This document shows, piece by piece, positions 19,244 through 30,927 of a stretch of DNA of 64,000 nucleotides. The translations under genes and the position numbers were made by a program. The notes under the pieces are model-generated. The model searched no databases, was not told where the DNA came from, and saw only the letters and a list, made by a program, of their open reading frames with translations. Position 1 is the stretch's first letter; every line of letters starts with the position of its first letter. Source of the stretch: DASYQD01 sp963837455 (GTDB lineage Bacteria > Acidobacteriota > Thermoanaerobaculia > Multivoradales > JAIOJS01); contig CAWINM010000001.1 of the NCBI GenBank assembly GCA_963837455.1, positions 2,046,001 to 2,110,000 of the forward strand, given 5' to 3'.

Positions 19244-20896
19244 TCAGCGGGCCAGGAAGTTGTTGAAGCAGAACCGCGACTCGGTAGCGGGGAAGAAGTA
19301 GGCGAGCGCCACGCAGATCTCGTCGGTCTGGGGGGAGTCGCCAGCCTGGATGGTGCGGTTGGTCGGGTTGTCATAGGTGCACTCGTAGGTGAGCCTGTCG
19401 ATGCCGAACGAGTAGAAAGCCGGGCCGGCGAAGGTGGCAGCCCCCGGGTGCTCCCAGTCGGTGCCCTCGAAGACCGTGGTGGAGGTGTCGAGGATGCGGG
19501 TGTGCACTCCCTGCTTGTGCGTCTGCATCGAGAGGCGCCAGAACTTTCCGCCGGCGGGCGTGTCGCAGGTGAACGATTCGACATGGCCGTTGGTCTGCGG
19601 AGGTATGTCGACGTTGCCGTTGAAGGTGACGTAGGTGTTGGTGCGCGTGTGGCCCAGGCCGGCAGGGAGCGCCTCGGCGGTCAGCGTCACCGGGACGTGG
19701 ATCGTGCTGCCGGTGGCGTTGATGACGTGGATGGCCAGGAACGCCGGGGTGCCCGCGGCGAGGTCGAGCCCTACGGGTTGACCGTTGCCGTCATCGCTGG
19801 GCATCACCACCTCGGCGGCGGGCTCGTTGGCCGCATACAGGAGTGCTGGGTGGCCCGTCACCGCGCCCGCGCCGGTGCCGAAGCCGCACGGCGACTCGAT
19901 CAGCGTCCCGGGCGGCTGGACGTCCTCCGCTATCGTGAAGAGCAGGACGTCGTGAACGCCGGGCAGGAGCGTGGAGGCGAGCCGCCGGAGCGCCACCGTT
20001 TCGGTGTTGGGCGTGTGGAAGAAGTAGCAGAACGCCGTCTCGGTTTGGGGGGCGACCACGATGTCGGGGGTCTCCAGCGTGAAGCTGCGCACCACCGGAG
20101 GAGGCGGAGGTGGCCCCACCTGCCAGGTCGCCGAGGTGCCGTCGGGGCACCGCAGGGTCGCGTTGCCGCCGGCGAGGGTCACCGAGCAGGAGGCACCGGC
20201 AGTGCCCTGCGGTCCGGGAGGGCCCGGCGGCCCGGGCTCTCCCTTGGGGCCCTCGGTGAGGACGAGCGGGGCGAAGTAGCCGACGACGTCGATCCGCAGC
20301 TGGGTGCTGGCGCCCACGGCGCGGATCTCGAAGTCTGCCGTGCAGGACGGGGTGTGGCAGAGCTCGAGGGTCACCGGCACGACAGTGCTCGGCGTGGCGC
20401 CGAGCTCGAGCGCGGCGATGCCGGGCTCGGGGTCTCCCTGCGGCCAGACACGCAACGATCCCTTGCCGCGCGACGCCGCCGCGCGCACGATCACCGCCAG
20501 GGCCTGCGCCTCGGCGGGGACTCCGCAGCCGCTCGCGGCGCCTCCCTGAGCGCCGAGGTTGCCGCGGGCGTGGAAGGCTCGCCGCTCGCCGGGGCCGAAG
20601 GCACCGCCCGGCGTGCCCACGGTACGCACCAGGTTGCAAGGGTCGACGGGGGTGAAGGCGAGGGGGGCGGCGGTCTCGGCGGCCGCACGGGCGAACGCCT
20701 CGGCCAGGCTCGTGCCGTCGGCGAGCAGGACGGTGGATGGGTCGGCCCCGCGCGCCACGGCCTCCACCTGTGCGGGGGTGAGCCCTTCCCACACGCGCCG
20801 CTCCAGGCGCGGGCTCCAGCCCGATGGCGCCTGTGCCGTCGCCGAGGCGGTCAGCGCGAGAGCGAGGGTGGCGATCCGGAAAGTCCGGGTGCTCAT
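19244..20896 (-). CDS. Secreted PHM-like (copper type II monooxygenase fold) protein with collagen-like tract
   Basis: 550 residues. Signal peptide (MSTRTFRIATLALALTASATA), an N-terminal domain of about 180 residues with no name I know, a short Gly-X-Y tract (GPKGEPGPPGPPGPQG, near residue 225), then a region that reads like the two-domain peptidylglycine monooxygenase fold (FCYFFHTPNTETVALRR, PAFLAIHVINATG, HVESFTCDTPAGGKFWRLS, LTYECTYDNPTNR, TDEICVALAYFFP). The expected copper ligands look altered: H-D where H-H is usual, Q-T-H where H-x-H is usual, and Ile where the Met ligand is usual. It may be non-catalytic. Family placement is from memory of the motif pattern. Confidence 0.65.
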   Translation of the reverse strand: MSTRTFRIATLALALTASATAQAPSGWSPRLERRVWEGLTPAQVEAVARGADPSTVLLADGTSLAEAFARAAAETAAPLAFTPVDPCNLVRTVGTPGGAFGPGERRAFHARGNLGAQGGAASGCGVPAEAQALAVIVRAAASRGKGSLRVWPQGDPEPGIAALELGATPSTVVPVTLELCHTPSCTADFEIRAVGASTQLRIDVVGYFAPLVLTEGPKGEPGPPGPPGPQGTAGASCSVTLAGGNATLRCPDGTSATWQVGPPPPPPVVRSFTLETPDIVVAPQTETAFCYFFHTPNTETVALRRLASTLLPGVHDVLLFTIAEDVQPPGTLIESPCGFGTGAGAVTGHPALLYAANEPAAEVVMPSDDGNGQPVGLDLAAGTPAFLAIHVINATGSTIHVPVTLTAEALPAGLGHTRTNTYVTFNGNVDIPPQTNGHVESFTCDTPAGGKFWRLSMQTHKQGVHTRILDTSTTVFEGTDWEHPGAATFAGPAFYSFGIDRLTYECTYDNPTNRTIQAGDSPQTDEICVALAYFFPATESRFCFNNFLAR

Positions 20897-21064
20897 GGGT
20901 GTCTCCTGATCCGTTGGCTGTCCGCCGCGGCGGCGGGGCGAGAACCCCTGCCGCGGGGTGGCGCGATGTCGCCGCCTACCAGGGGAATCGGCAAGGAGGG
21001 GAGGAAAGGCGACAAGCGGTCGGGCAGAGTGGCTCTGCGAGCGGGCGACTCGCGGCGCCGAGCG

Positions 21065-23808
<2,744 letters not shown>

Positions 23809-23812
<4 letters not shown>

Positions 23813-24375
23813 TCCAGGGTCACCTCGCGCAGGGCGTGGTGCAGGTAGAGACGGGCCTTCTCCCAGTGCCGCTGTACCGTGCGCTCGGTCACCCCGCGCA
23901 TCCCGGCTATCTCGAGGAAGGTGAAGCCGCAGAAGAACTTGAGGTCGACGAGCTGGGCCAGCTCGGGCTCCACCGCGGCGAGCTCGTCGAGGGCGGCGCT
24001 GATCCTGGTGAGCTCCTCGCCATCCGGCGCGGGCGCCGCCACCTCGGTGCCCAGCGAGGTGATCTGGAACTGCCCGCCGCGCTTCTGCGCCTGCCGCCGG
24101 CGCACGTAGTCGATGATCAGACCGCGCATCACCCGCGACGCGTAGGCCATGAAGCGCGCGCGGTCCGGAAAGGCGACGCTCTCGCGCTGCGACATGTCGA
24201 GGTAGGCCTCGTGCAGCAGCGTCGTCGCGCCGAGCGTCGCCCGCGGCGCACGCCGCCCCAGCTCGCGGACGGCGAGGCGGTGCAGCTCGGCGTAGAGCGC
24301 GGGGAAGAGCGCGTCGGCGGCGGCGCGGTCTCCGCGCTCGGCGGAGGCGATCAGCGACGAGACGGTCGCTTCCAC
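23809..24375 (-). CDS. ECF-type RNA polymerase sigma factor
   Basis: 188 residues from GTG 24375. Region 2 reads LHEAYLDMSQRESVAFPDRARFMAYASRVMRGLIIDYVRRRQ and region 4 reads VDLKFFCGFTFLEIAGMRGVTERTVQRHWEKARLYLH, a helix-turn-helix that would bind the -35 element. This is the sigma-70 TIGR02999-like ECF type common in Acidobacteria and Planctomycetes, often encoded beside Ser/Thr kinases. No anti-sigma factor is nearby, so control may be through the coupled kinase. The open frame up to 24771 is not used. Confidence 0.92.
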
Positions 24376-24536
24376 GGGCGTTCTCTGCGCTCCAGGGTAT
24401 CGCAGCCCGCGGCGCCACCGCTGTTGCGGGCCGCACGGGCGCCGTGCGGCGCGCGCCGTGGGCTCCAAGCAGGAGGTCGGGGCGTGGTGGGTGGCGCCCG
24501 GCGTGGGCGCCATAGGATGGGGACGAGAGCGACGTC

Positions 24537-25655
24537 GTGGCAACGCCCAAGGATCGTCCCCGCCCGGCCGGCGCCGAGGGCTTCCCCATCGCGCCCCCCG
24601 TCGAGCCGATGCTCGCCAGGCTCGCCGAGGAGCTGCCGCCAGGGGAGGGGTGGCTGTTCGAGCCCAAGTGGGACGGCTTCCGCGCCCTCGCCTTTCGCGC
24701 TGGCGAGCGGCTCTACCTGCAGAGCCGCGACCTGCGCCCCTTCGACCGCTACTTCCCCGAGCTCGCGGCACCGCTGCTGGCGGCGCTGCCCGAGCGCGCG
24801 GTGGTCGACGGCGAGATCGTCATCGCTGGCGCGCATGGGCTCGACTTCGACGCCCTGCAGATGCGGCTGCACCCGGCGGCGTCGCGGGTGGCCAAGCTCG
24901 CCGCCGCGACCCCCGCCTCCTTCGTCGTCTTCGACCTCCTCGCCGAGGGTGACGACGACCTGCGCCAGCTCCCGCAGGCGGAGCGGCGACGGCGCCTGGA
25001 GGCGGCCGTGGCGCGGACGGCCGGCGGCGTTCATCTCACTCCCTGCACCCGCGACCGCACCGTCGCCGCGGACTGGTTCCACCGCTTCGAGGGTGCCGGC
25101 CTCGACGGCGTCATCGCCAAGCCCGAGAGCGCCCCCTACCAGCCAGGCAAGCGGGCGATGCTCAAGGTCAAGCACGCGCGCACCGCCGACTGCGTGGTGG
25201 CCGGCTTCCGCTGGCACAAGGGGGGCGAGGGGGAGCGGGTGGGCTCGCTGCTGCTCGGCCTCTTCGACGCTGCGGGCCGGCTGCACCACGTCGGGGTGAC
25301 CTCGTCGTTCACCCTGGCGATGCGGCGGCAGCTCGCCGCCGAGCTCGCCCCGCTGCGCGCCGGCGCCCTCGCCGACCACCCGTGGCGCCAGTGGGCCCAG
25401 GCCGGCGAGGCGGGCACCCGCATGCCGGGCGGGCAGAGCCGCTGGAGCGCCGGCAAGGACCTCTCCTGGGAGCCGCTGCGGGCCGAGCGCGTGTGCGAGG
25501 TCAAGTACGACCACCTGCAGGGGGATCGCTTCCGCCACGCCGCCACCTTCCTGCGCTGGCGCCCCGACAGGCGGCCCACCGACTGCCGCTACGACCAGCT
25601 CGAGGTCACGCCTCCGGCGGAGCTTGCCGCGATCTTCGCCGCCGGCGATCGCTGA
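24537..25655 (+). CDS. ATP-dependent DNA ligase
   Basis: 372 residues from GTG 24537. The nucleotidyltransferase domain has the lysine motif EPKWDGFRAL (Lys near residue 43), VVDGEIV, FVVFDLL, GVIAKP and LKVKH, followed by an OB-fold domain (VVAGFRWHKGGEGERVGSLLLG). The stand-alone ligase resembles LigC or the ligase part of LigD and seals nicks using ATP. It faces the LigD-polymerase gene tail to tail with a 50-base overlap, which suggests a split non-homologous end-joining system; no Ku gene is in the window. Confidence 0.92.
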   Translation: MATPKDRPRPAGAEGFPIAPPVEPMLARLAEELPPGEGWLFEPKWDGFRALAFRAGERLYLQSRDLRPFDRYFPELAAPLLAALPERAVVDGEIVIAGAHGLDFDALQMRLHPAASRVAKLAAATPASFVVFDLLAEGDDDLRQLPQAERRRRLEAAVARTAGGVHLTPCTRDRTVAADWFHRFEGAGLDGVIAKPESAPYQPGKRAMLKVKHARTADCVVAGFRWHKGGEGERVGSLLLGLFDAAGRLHHVGVTSSFTLAMRRQLAAELAPLRAGALADHPWRQWAQAGEAGTRMPGGQSRWSAGKDLSWEPLRAERVCEVKYDHLQGDRFRHAATFLRWRPDRRPTDCRYDQLEVTPPAELAAIFAAGDR

Positions 25656-26958
25656 GCGGGCTCTCCCCGCTCCATCCGCGCGGCCCGCTGTCGGGATCGA
25701 GCGGCTCCTGTGGCGGCCGCAGTGGTGCCGGCACGTGCTCGAGGTTGACGCGCACCCGGGTCCAGGTGGAGTGACGCCCGCGCATGGCGTCGACGAGGAC
25801 GTCGGCAGGCTCGAGGTGCGCCGCCGCCTCGGGGTGGCGCGCCTTCCAGCGTTCGAGGCCGGCGAGCGCGTCGGGCTCGTGCTCGGCCCGCGCGATCTCG
25901 ACCAGCGGCTTGCTGGAGACGCGGCGTCCCGGCTTGTCGTGCCGGGCCCTTGCAGCGGCTCGCTTCGAGGGTTGCACGCGGGCCGGCTCCCCCTCCTGCT
26001 TGCGGTACATGGGCGGCCAGGGGGCGTCACCCTGCCCCTCGCGCTCCTGGCGCGCCGACAGCTCGAGGGCGCGCTCGAGACTGCAGGGCTGCGCGTCGAT
26101 CGCGGCGTGGCGGTCGCCGATGGCGGCGAAGCGCGCCGGCATGGTGCGCAGCGTGAAGTCCTCCGGCCGGCACTCGGCGAGCTCCTCCCAGGAGACCGGC
26201 GCCGACACCCGCGCATCGGGCTTGGGGCGCACCGAGTAGGCGGCGGCGACGGTGCGGTCCTTGGCGTTCTGGTTGTAGTCGAGGAAGACGCCGTGCCGCT
26301 CCTCCTTCCACCACTTGCTGGTGGCGAGCGCGGGCGCCCGGCGCTCGACCTCGCGGGCGACGGCGAGCGCCGCCCGCCGCACCTCGCTGAACGACCAGCG
26401 GGGATGGATGCGCACGTTGACGTGGATGCCGCGTGAGCCCGAGGTCTTGGGCCAGCCCACCAGCTCGAGGTCGCCGAGCACCGCGCGCACGACGGCGGCC
26501 ACCTGCTGCAGCTGCGGCCACTCGACGCCGGGCACCGGGTCGAGGTCGATGCGCAGCTCGTCCGGGTGGTCGAGGTCCTCGGCGCGCACCGGGTGAGGAT
26601 GCAGCTCGAGGCAGCCGAGGTTGGCCATCCAGGCGAGGCAGGCGGCGTCGCGTGGCACCACCTCCTCGGCCAGGCGACCCGAGGGGAAGCGCAGCGCCAC
26701 CACCTCCACCCACGGCGGGTGCGCCGGCGCGCGCTTCTGGTAGAAGGCCTCGCCGTCGATGCCGTCGACGTAGCGCACCAGCACGTTGGGGCGCCCGCCG
26801 GCGCCGCGCAGGGCGCCCTCGGCCACGGCCAGGTAGTAGCGGACGACGTCGATCTTGTGAATGCCCGCGGTGGGGAAGTAGAGCTTCTCCGGGTTGGAGA
26901 CGGCAACCTCGCGGCCGGCGACCTCGACCACCACCTGCTCGTGCCGGGCGGGCGCCAT
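25606..26958 (-). CDS. LigD-type polymerase/primase domain protein
   Basis: 450 residues from ATG 26958. The first about 290 residues are the LigD polymerase (PolDom) fold: KLYFPTAGIHKIDVVRYYL, RYVDGIDGEAFYQKR, the catalytic Asp pair in LRIDLDPVPG, and KTSGSRGIHVNVRI. It adds nucleotides at DNA ends during end joining. A further about 150-residue C-terminal extension (RYRKQ-like basic stretch, then HPEAAAHLEPADVLVDAMRGR and TRVRVNLEHVP) is unfamiliar to me as a domain. The last 50 bases overlap the convergent ligase gene. Confidence 0.9.
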   Translation of the reverse strand: MAPARHEQVVVEVAGREVAVSNPEKLYFPTAGIHKIDVVRYYLAVAEGALRGAGGRPNVLVRYVDGIDGEAFYQKRAPAHPPWVEVVALRFPSGRLAEEVVPRDAACLAWMANLGCLELHPHPVRAEDLDHPDELRIDLDPVPGVEWPQLQQVAAVVRAVLGDLELVGWPKTSGSRGIHVNVRIHPRWSFSEVRRAALAVAREVERRAPALATSKWWKEERHGVFLDYNQNAKDRTVAAAYSVRPKPDARVSAPVSWEELAECRPEDFTLRTMPARFAAIGDRHAAIDAQPCSLERALELSARQEREGQGDAPWPPMYRKQEGEPARVQPSKRAAARARHDKPGRRVSSKPLVEIARAEHEPDALAGLERWKARHPEAAAHLEPADVLVDAMRGRHSTWTRVRVNLEHVPAPLRPPQEPLDPDSGPRGWSGESPLSDRRRRRSRQAPPEA

Positions 26959-27239
26959 GGTGCAGAGGATAGGCGAGAGGGGCATGGCTTCGCTCGTGGT
27001 GTCTCTACCGAGGCCGACCGCCACGACGACGCCGTCGCCACCTGCAGCCGGCCTGCCAGCAGGTGGCCTACACAGAGTCCTGCGCCTGCCAGACGCGGCA
27101 GGGCGATCCGCCCTGAGCCGGGCTTGGTCTCGCGGCAGCATCCCGTCGCGGGTCCGCGCCGCCGGTGGCCGCCGCGACGTTCGCGCCGCGGCGGGCGAGG
27201 GGCTCGCGGCAGCGAAACTGCCATAGCCTTGGGCGCGTG

Positions 27240-28553
27240 ATGGGCAACGGTGGCAGCCACACCGCGACGCTCCGCGAGGTGCCGGGAGCGCTGCCGCGCC
27301 TCGTGCTGGTGGCGTGCGCCGAGCTGCTCGGGATGTCGCTGTGGTTCACCGCCAGCGCCGTCGCCGAGCCGCTGCGGCAGCGCTGGGACCTCTCGCCCGG
27401 GGCCTCGGCGTGGCTCACCACCACGGTGCAGCTAGGCTTCGTGGCGGGCACCGCGCTGGTGGCGCTGCTCAACCTCGCCGACCTGATCCCCGAGCGCGCG
27501 CTCTTCGCCGGCTCGGCGCTCGGTGCGGCGGCCGCCAACGCCGCGCTGCTGCTCGCTCCCGGGTTCCTGGGTGCGCTCGTCGCCCGCTTCGCCACCGGCA
27601 TGCTGCTCGCGGGCGTCTACCCGCCGGCGATGAAGATGGTGGCCACCTGGTTCCGGCGCGGCCGCGGCCTCGCCATCGGCACCGTGGTGGGGGCGCTGAC
27701 GGTGGGCAAGGCGACGCCCTACCTGGTCAAGGCGCTCGAGGGGGCGTCGGTGGAGGCGGTGGTGCTCACCGCCTCGGCGGCCGCCGTCCTCGCGGCCGCG
27801 CTGGTGGCGCTCGGCTACCGCTCCGGCCCCTTCCCCTTCGCGCGCCGTCGCTTCTCCTGGCGATTGGTGGGCACGCTGCTGCGCCACCGCGAGACCACCC
27901 TCGCCGTCGGCGGCTACCTCGGCCACATGTGGGAGCTCTACGCCATGTGGGCGTGGGTGCCGGCATTCCTCGCCGCCTCGCTGGCGGCGCGCGGCCTGCG
28001 CGCGCACCCGGCCGCCGACTGGCTCGCCTTCGGCGCCATCGCCACCGGCGGCGCCGGTTGCATCTGGGGTGGCTGGGCCGCCGACCGCGAGGGTCGCGAG
28101 CGCGTGGTGCAGCAGGCGCTCGTCGTCTCCGGCCTCTGCTGCCTGGCTGTGGGCTTCGTCTTCGGCGCCTCGCCGTGGCTGCTGGCTTTGCTCACCTGGA
28201 CCTGGGGGTTCTTCGTCGTCGCCGACTCGGCGCAGTTCTCGGCCCTGGTGACCGAGGTGGCCCCCCAGGACGCCGTCGGCACGGCGCTCACCCTGCAGAC
28301 CTCGCTCGGCTTCCTGCTCACCATGGTGACCCTGCAGCTGGTGCCGGCGATCGCCCACCGCGACGGCTGGCGCTGGGCCTTCCCACTGCTGGCGCTGGGG
28401 CCGGCGGCGGGGATCTGGACGATCCGGCGGCTGGCTGGTGCGCGGCGCGCGGCTTACCCGCCGACACCGAAGGATGCGGCGACGGCCGGCAGGGCTCACG
28501 CGGGGGAGGAGGCCGTCCCCACGGACGGCCCCTGGCCCCGGCCGCCTGGCTGA
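27240..28553 (+). CDS. MFS transporter
   Basis: 437 residues from ATG 27240 (a GTG three bases earlier is possible). About twelve hydrophobic segments with MFS features: AELLGMSLWFTASAVAEPL in helix 1, RFATGMLLAGVYPPAMKMVATWFRRGRG between the first helices, and GWAADREGRERV in the central-loop position. The subfamily resembles nitrate/cyanate-type MFS carriers, but the substrate is unknown. A GC-rich hairpin lies just downstream (28573-28609). Confidence 0.88.
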   Translation: MGNGGSHTATLREVPGALPRLVLVACAELLGMSLWFTASAVAEPLRQRWDLSPGASAWLTTTVQLGFVAGTALVALLNLADLIPERALFAGSALGAAAANAALLLAPGFLGALVARFATGMLLAGVYPPAMKMVATWFRRGRGLAIGTVVGALTVGKATPYLVKALEGASVEAVVLTASAAAVLAAALVALGYRSGPFPFARRRFSWRLVGTLLRHRETTLAVGGYLGHMWELYAMWAWVPAFLAASLAARGLRAHPAADWLAFGAIATGGAGCIWGGWAADREGRERVVQQALVVSGLCCLAVGFVFGASPWLLALLTWTWGFFVVADSAQFSALVTEVAPQDAVGTALTLQTSLGFLLTMVTLQLVPAIAHRDGWRWAFPLLALGPAAGIWTIRRLAGARRAAYPPTPKDAATAGRAHAGEEAVPTDGPWPRPPG

Positions 28554-28572
28554 AGCTGCCACCCGCACTCCT

Positions 28573-28609
28573 GGGCCCCTCTCTCCCCTTGCCGCGGCGA
28601 GAGGGGCCC
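28573..28609 (+). terminator. Terminator-like hairpin downstream of the MFS gene
   Basis: A perfect 11-base inverted repeat, GGGCCCCTCTC (28573-28583) and GAGAGGGGCCC (28599-28609), with a 15-base loop, starts 20 bases after the MFS stop. There is no strong T-tract after it, so intrinsic termination is plausible but not proven. Confidence 0.5.
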
Positions 28610-28815
28610 GTGCTGTCGTCTGCTCGCTGCGCACCACGTCCGCCTGCAGGTTGGCCACCGCCGTTTCGCGCTCGAGCTCCTGGCGGCGCACCCGCGCCTC
28701 CCGCTGCGCCTCGTAGGTGCCGCGCAGCCCGTCGGCGATCTTGCGATCGGTCGGCGTCTTCATCAGCTCCGCCGGTGGCGATGTCGCCGATCGAGGTGTC
28801 GATGCACTGGGCGAG
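28605..28815 (-). pseudogene. Remnant of an SPFH/band-7 domain protein
   Basis: On the minus strand a protein-like piece reads AQCIDTSIGDIA, then after a frame change PAELMKTPTDRKIADGLRG, YEAQREARVRRQELERETA and VANLQADVVRSEQ. This pattern (ELM-x-T-x-TDRKIA, then a Glu/Gln-rich helix) is characteristic of flotillin/SPFH-type proteins. Only about 65 residues survive, with no start, no band-7 core and at least one frame break, so it is a gene fossil. It ends at the GC hairpin. It is a different subtype from the intact SPFH gene at 40611-41552. Confidence 0.6.
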
Positions 28816-28822
28816 CAGCGGC

Positions 28823-29263
28823 TCAGCCGCTCGCGTAGGAGGCCAGGATCAACGGGTTGCCGGCGGGGTCGCGCACGCCCACCTCGCGCGATCCGTAGAA
28901 GGTCGTGCGCTCCGGGAACAGCGGCTCGAGACCGGCGAGCGCGGCGCGCACCGGCGCCAGGTCTTCGACCTCGACGTAGAGCGCCGTCCGGTAGGGACCG
29001 TCGGCGAGTGCCGGCAGGTCCTCGGCGACGCTGGCGCGGCTCTGCAGCATGAGCTCGCTCGTTCCATGGGTGAGGATGACGAAGCCGAGCGCGTCGCCGT
29101 GCGGGACCTCGGTGGTCTTGGCGAACCCCAGGCGGTCGCACCAGAACGGCAGGCAAGGCTCGATGCGGTCGACGATCAGCACCGGGGTCGACCTCTTGAC
29201 GGCGGGTGTCCACCCAGGGACGCAGCAGCGGGCAGGGGAGGAGCTCGCGGTAGCCGCCTGCAT
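28823..29263 (-). CDS. VOC/glyoxalase-family protein
   Basis: 146 residues if started at ATG 29263. The conserved core reads PVLIVDRIEPCLPFWCDRLGFAKTTEVPHGDALGFVILTHGTSELMLQ and ends REVGVRDPAGNPLILASYA, a single vicinal-oxygen-chelate module. VOC proteins bind a metal and act as lyases, dioxygenases or resistance proteins; which one cannot be told. The first about 22 residues do not look like the family and no better start codon is present, so the 5' end may be damaged. Just upstream another minus frame holds a protein-like tail (AALEAAYAGGYRELLPCPLL), perhaps a lost neighbour. Confidence 0.75.
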   Translation of the reverse strand: MQAATASSSPARCCVPGWTPAVKRSTPVLIVDRIEPCLPFWCDRLGFAKTTEVPHGDALGFVILTHGTSELMLQSRASVAEDLPALADGPYRTALYVEVEDLAPVRAALAGLEPLFPERTTFYGSREVGVRDPAGNPLILASYASG

Positions 29264-29347
29264 ACGCGGCCTCCAGGGCGGCCGCCTGCGGCGCCTCTTC
29301 CAGGTCGTCAGCGCCTCGCGCGCCCACGAGCGACCGCCGCCGGCGCC

Positions 29348-30583
29348 TCAGCGCGGCCGGTAGACCCTGCCGCCCTTGACCACCAGCAGCACCTGCTCGA
29401 GGGCGCCGATGTCGGCGAGCGGGTCGCCGGCGACGGCGACGAGGTCGGCATCGTAGCCGGGGGCGAGGGTGCCGACGCGGTCGCCGAGCCCCAGCGACTC
29501 GGCGGAGAGCGAGGTGGCGGAGGTGATCGCCGCCATCGCATCCTGGCCGCCCACCCGCACGCGGTACTCGAGCTCCTGGAAGTTGCGGCCGTGGGAGCCG
29601 GCCACCGCGTCGGTGCCGAACACCATCGCGAGGCCCGGCGTGCGCAGCCCCTTCTTGAACACTTCGAGCACCAGCGGCACCGCCCGCTCCATCGCCGCGA
29701 ACCCCTCGGGGGTGTAGCCGCCGATGCCGAGAAAGTGCGACTTGTTCTCGAAGTAGTTGCGGAAGACGAGGTCGGTGTTGGGGTCGAAGTAGGTGCCGTG
29801 CGCCGCCATCAGGTCGAGCTCGGGCTGGCCGATGAGGGCGCCGTGCTCGATCGAGCTGGCACCGGCGCGGACCGCGCGGGCGACGCTCTCCGGGCCGTGG
29901 GCGTGCACCGCCACCCGCAGGCCCCGGCGCTTCGCCTCGGCGCAGATGGCGTCCATCTGCTCCTGCGACATGGTGGCGCCGCCGCCGCTGCGGATGCTCT
30001 CCGAGGCGAACACCTTGATGACGTCGGCGCCCTCGTCGGCGGCCTTGTCGACCTGCGCGCGCAGCGCCTCGACCGAGAGCTTCTCGTCGTAGAGCGGGTC
30101 GATGGCGGTGAGGATGCGCGGTCCTGGCACCACGCCCAGGGCGATGGCGTCGCGCAGCGGCTTGTCGATGGGGGCGCCCAGCGACTGCACGGTGGTGATG
30201 CCGGCCACCAGCGTGCGGTAGGCGTTGCCGGCCGCGAAGAGGGCAGTCTGGGCGGGCGTCTCGTTGCGGTCGGTCTCGTCGTCGTGCGAGCGCCCGTCGG
30301 CGTCGAAGTGCCAGCCGATGTGCACGTGGGTGTCGACGCCGCCCGGCATCAGCGTGGCGTCGGCGAAGTCGAGGTCGGCGTGCTGCGCGTGCTCCTCGAC
30401 GGCGACGATCCTGCCCCCCTCGATCACCACCGCGGTGTCGCGCAGGAGGTGGCCGCGGCCGTCGATGACGCGAGGGGCGCGGATCGTCAGGCGGACGGGG
30501 GCGGTCGGCGTGGCGGCGGCCGCGGGAGGCGCGGCTGGAGCGGCGGTGGAGAGGGCGAGCAGGGCGGCGAAGAGGTGGTGCAC
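29348..30583 (-). CDS. Secreted amidohydrolase family protein
   Basis: 411 residues from GTG 30583, which starts a signal peptide (VHHLFAALLALSTAAPAAPP). It is a metal-dependent hydrolase of the imidazolonepropionase/prolidase-like class: GGVDTHVHIG provides the H-x-H metal pair, IKVFAS the bridging Lys, then AVHAHG, IEHG, and VFGTDAV with the catalytic Asp, and the final beta strand GTLAPGYDADLVAVAGDPL. Such enzymes hydrolyse Xaa-Pro-like dipeptides or cyclic amides; the substrate is unknown. The reading frame is intact. Confidence 0.9.
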   Translation of the reverse strand: MHHLFAALLALSTAAPAAPPAAAATPTAPVRLTIRAPRVIDGRGHLLRDTAVVIEGGRIVAVEEHAQHADLDFADATLMPGGVDTHVHIGWHFDADGRSHDDETDRNETPAQTALFAAGNAYRTLVAGITTVQSLGAPIDKPLRDAIALGVVPGPRILTAIDPLYDEKLSVEALRAQVDKAADEGADVIKVFASESIRSGGGATMSQEQMDAICAEAKRRGLRVAVHAHGPESVARAVRAGASSIEHGALIGQPELDLMAAHGTYFDPNTDLVFRNYFENKSHFLGIGGYTPEGFAAMERAVPLVLEVFKKGLRTPGLAMVFGTDAVAGSHGRNFQELEYRVRVGGQDAMAAITSATSLSAESLGLGDRVGTLAPGYDADLVAVAGDPLADIGALEQVLLVVKGGRVYRPR

Positions 30584-30927
30584 GGGGGCGACTATAGTCG
30601 CTCGGCGCGGCGTGAGGTGCCGCCGGCAGCAGCCGACGACCACCCGGCTCGGCAAGGGGTCCGCGATCCCTGCGGCCTCGTCTCGCGCGAGGCGCTGAGG
30701 CGCTGAGGCGCGAGCGGGCGTGCGAGGCCTGCCGCGGCGCCGAGCGGGGTGACGCCGGCGTGGCGGCGGCGGGACGGCGCGTCGCGGTAGCGGACGGCGG
30801 AGGGCCCGTGCCGCACCGCCACCCCTGCCTGGCCCCATTGCCAGCAAGGGCTCGAGCGCGGCCTCCATGGCTGGCACAGCCCCTGCTCCCATCGCGACGG
30901 CAAGCCATTCTGTGCCGGAGGTGTGCC
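30584..30927. other. Intergenic region between amidohydrolase and ADOP permease
   Basis: 344 bases carrying the divergent promoters of two genes. No gene is supported. It contains a short tandem repeat of GAGGCGCT (about 2.9 copies, 30689-30711). A GGAGG ribosome binding site for the permease lies at its right end. Confidence 0.5.

Noticed and set aside
27314..30706. A 1,130-codon plus-strand frame over the MFS, VOC and amidohydrolase genes
   Set aside because: Composition is noise and the underlying genes have recognisable motifs on their own strands.
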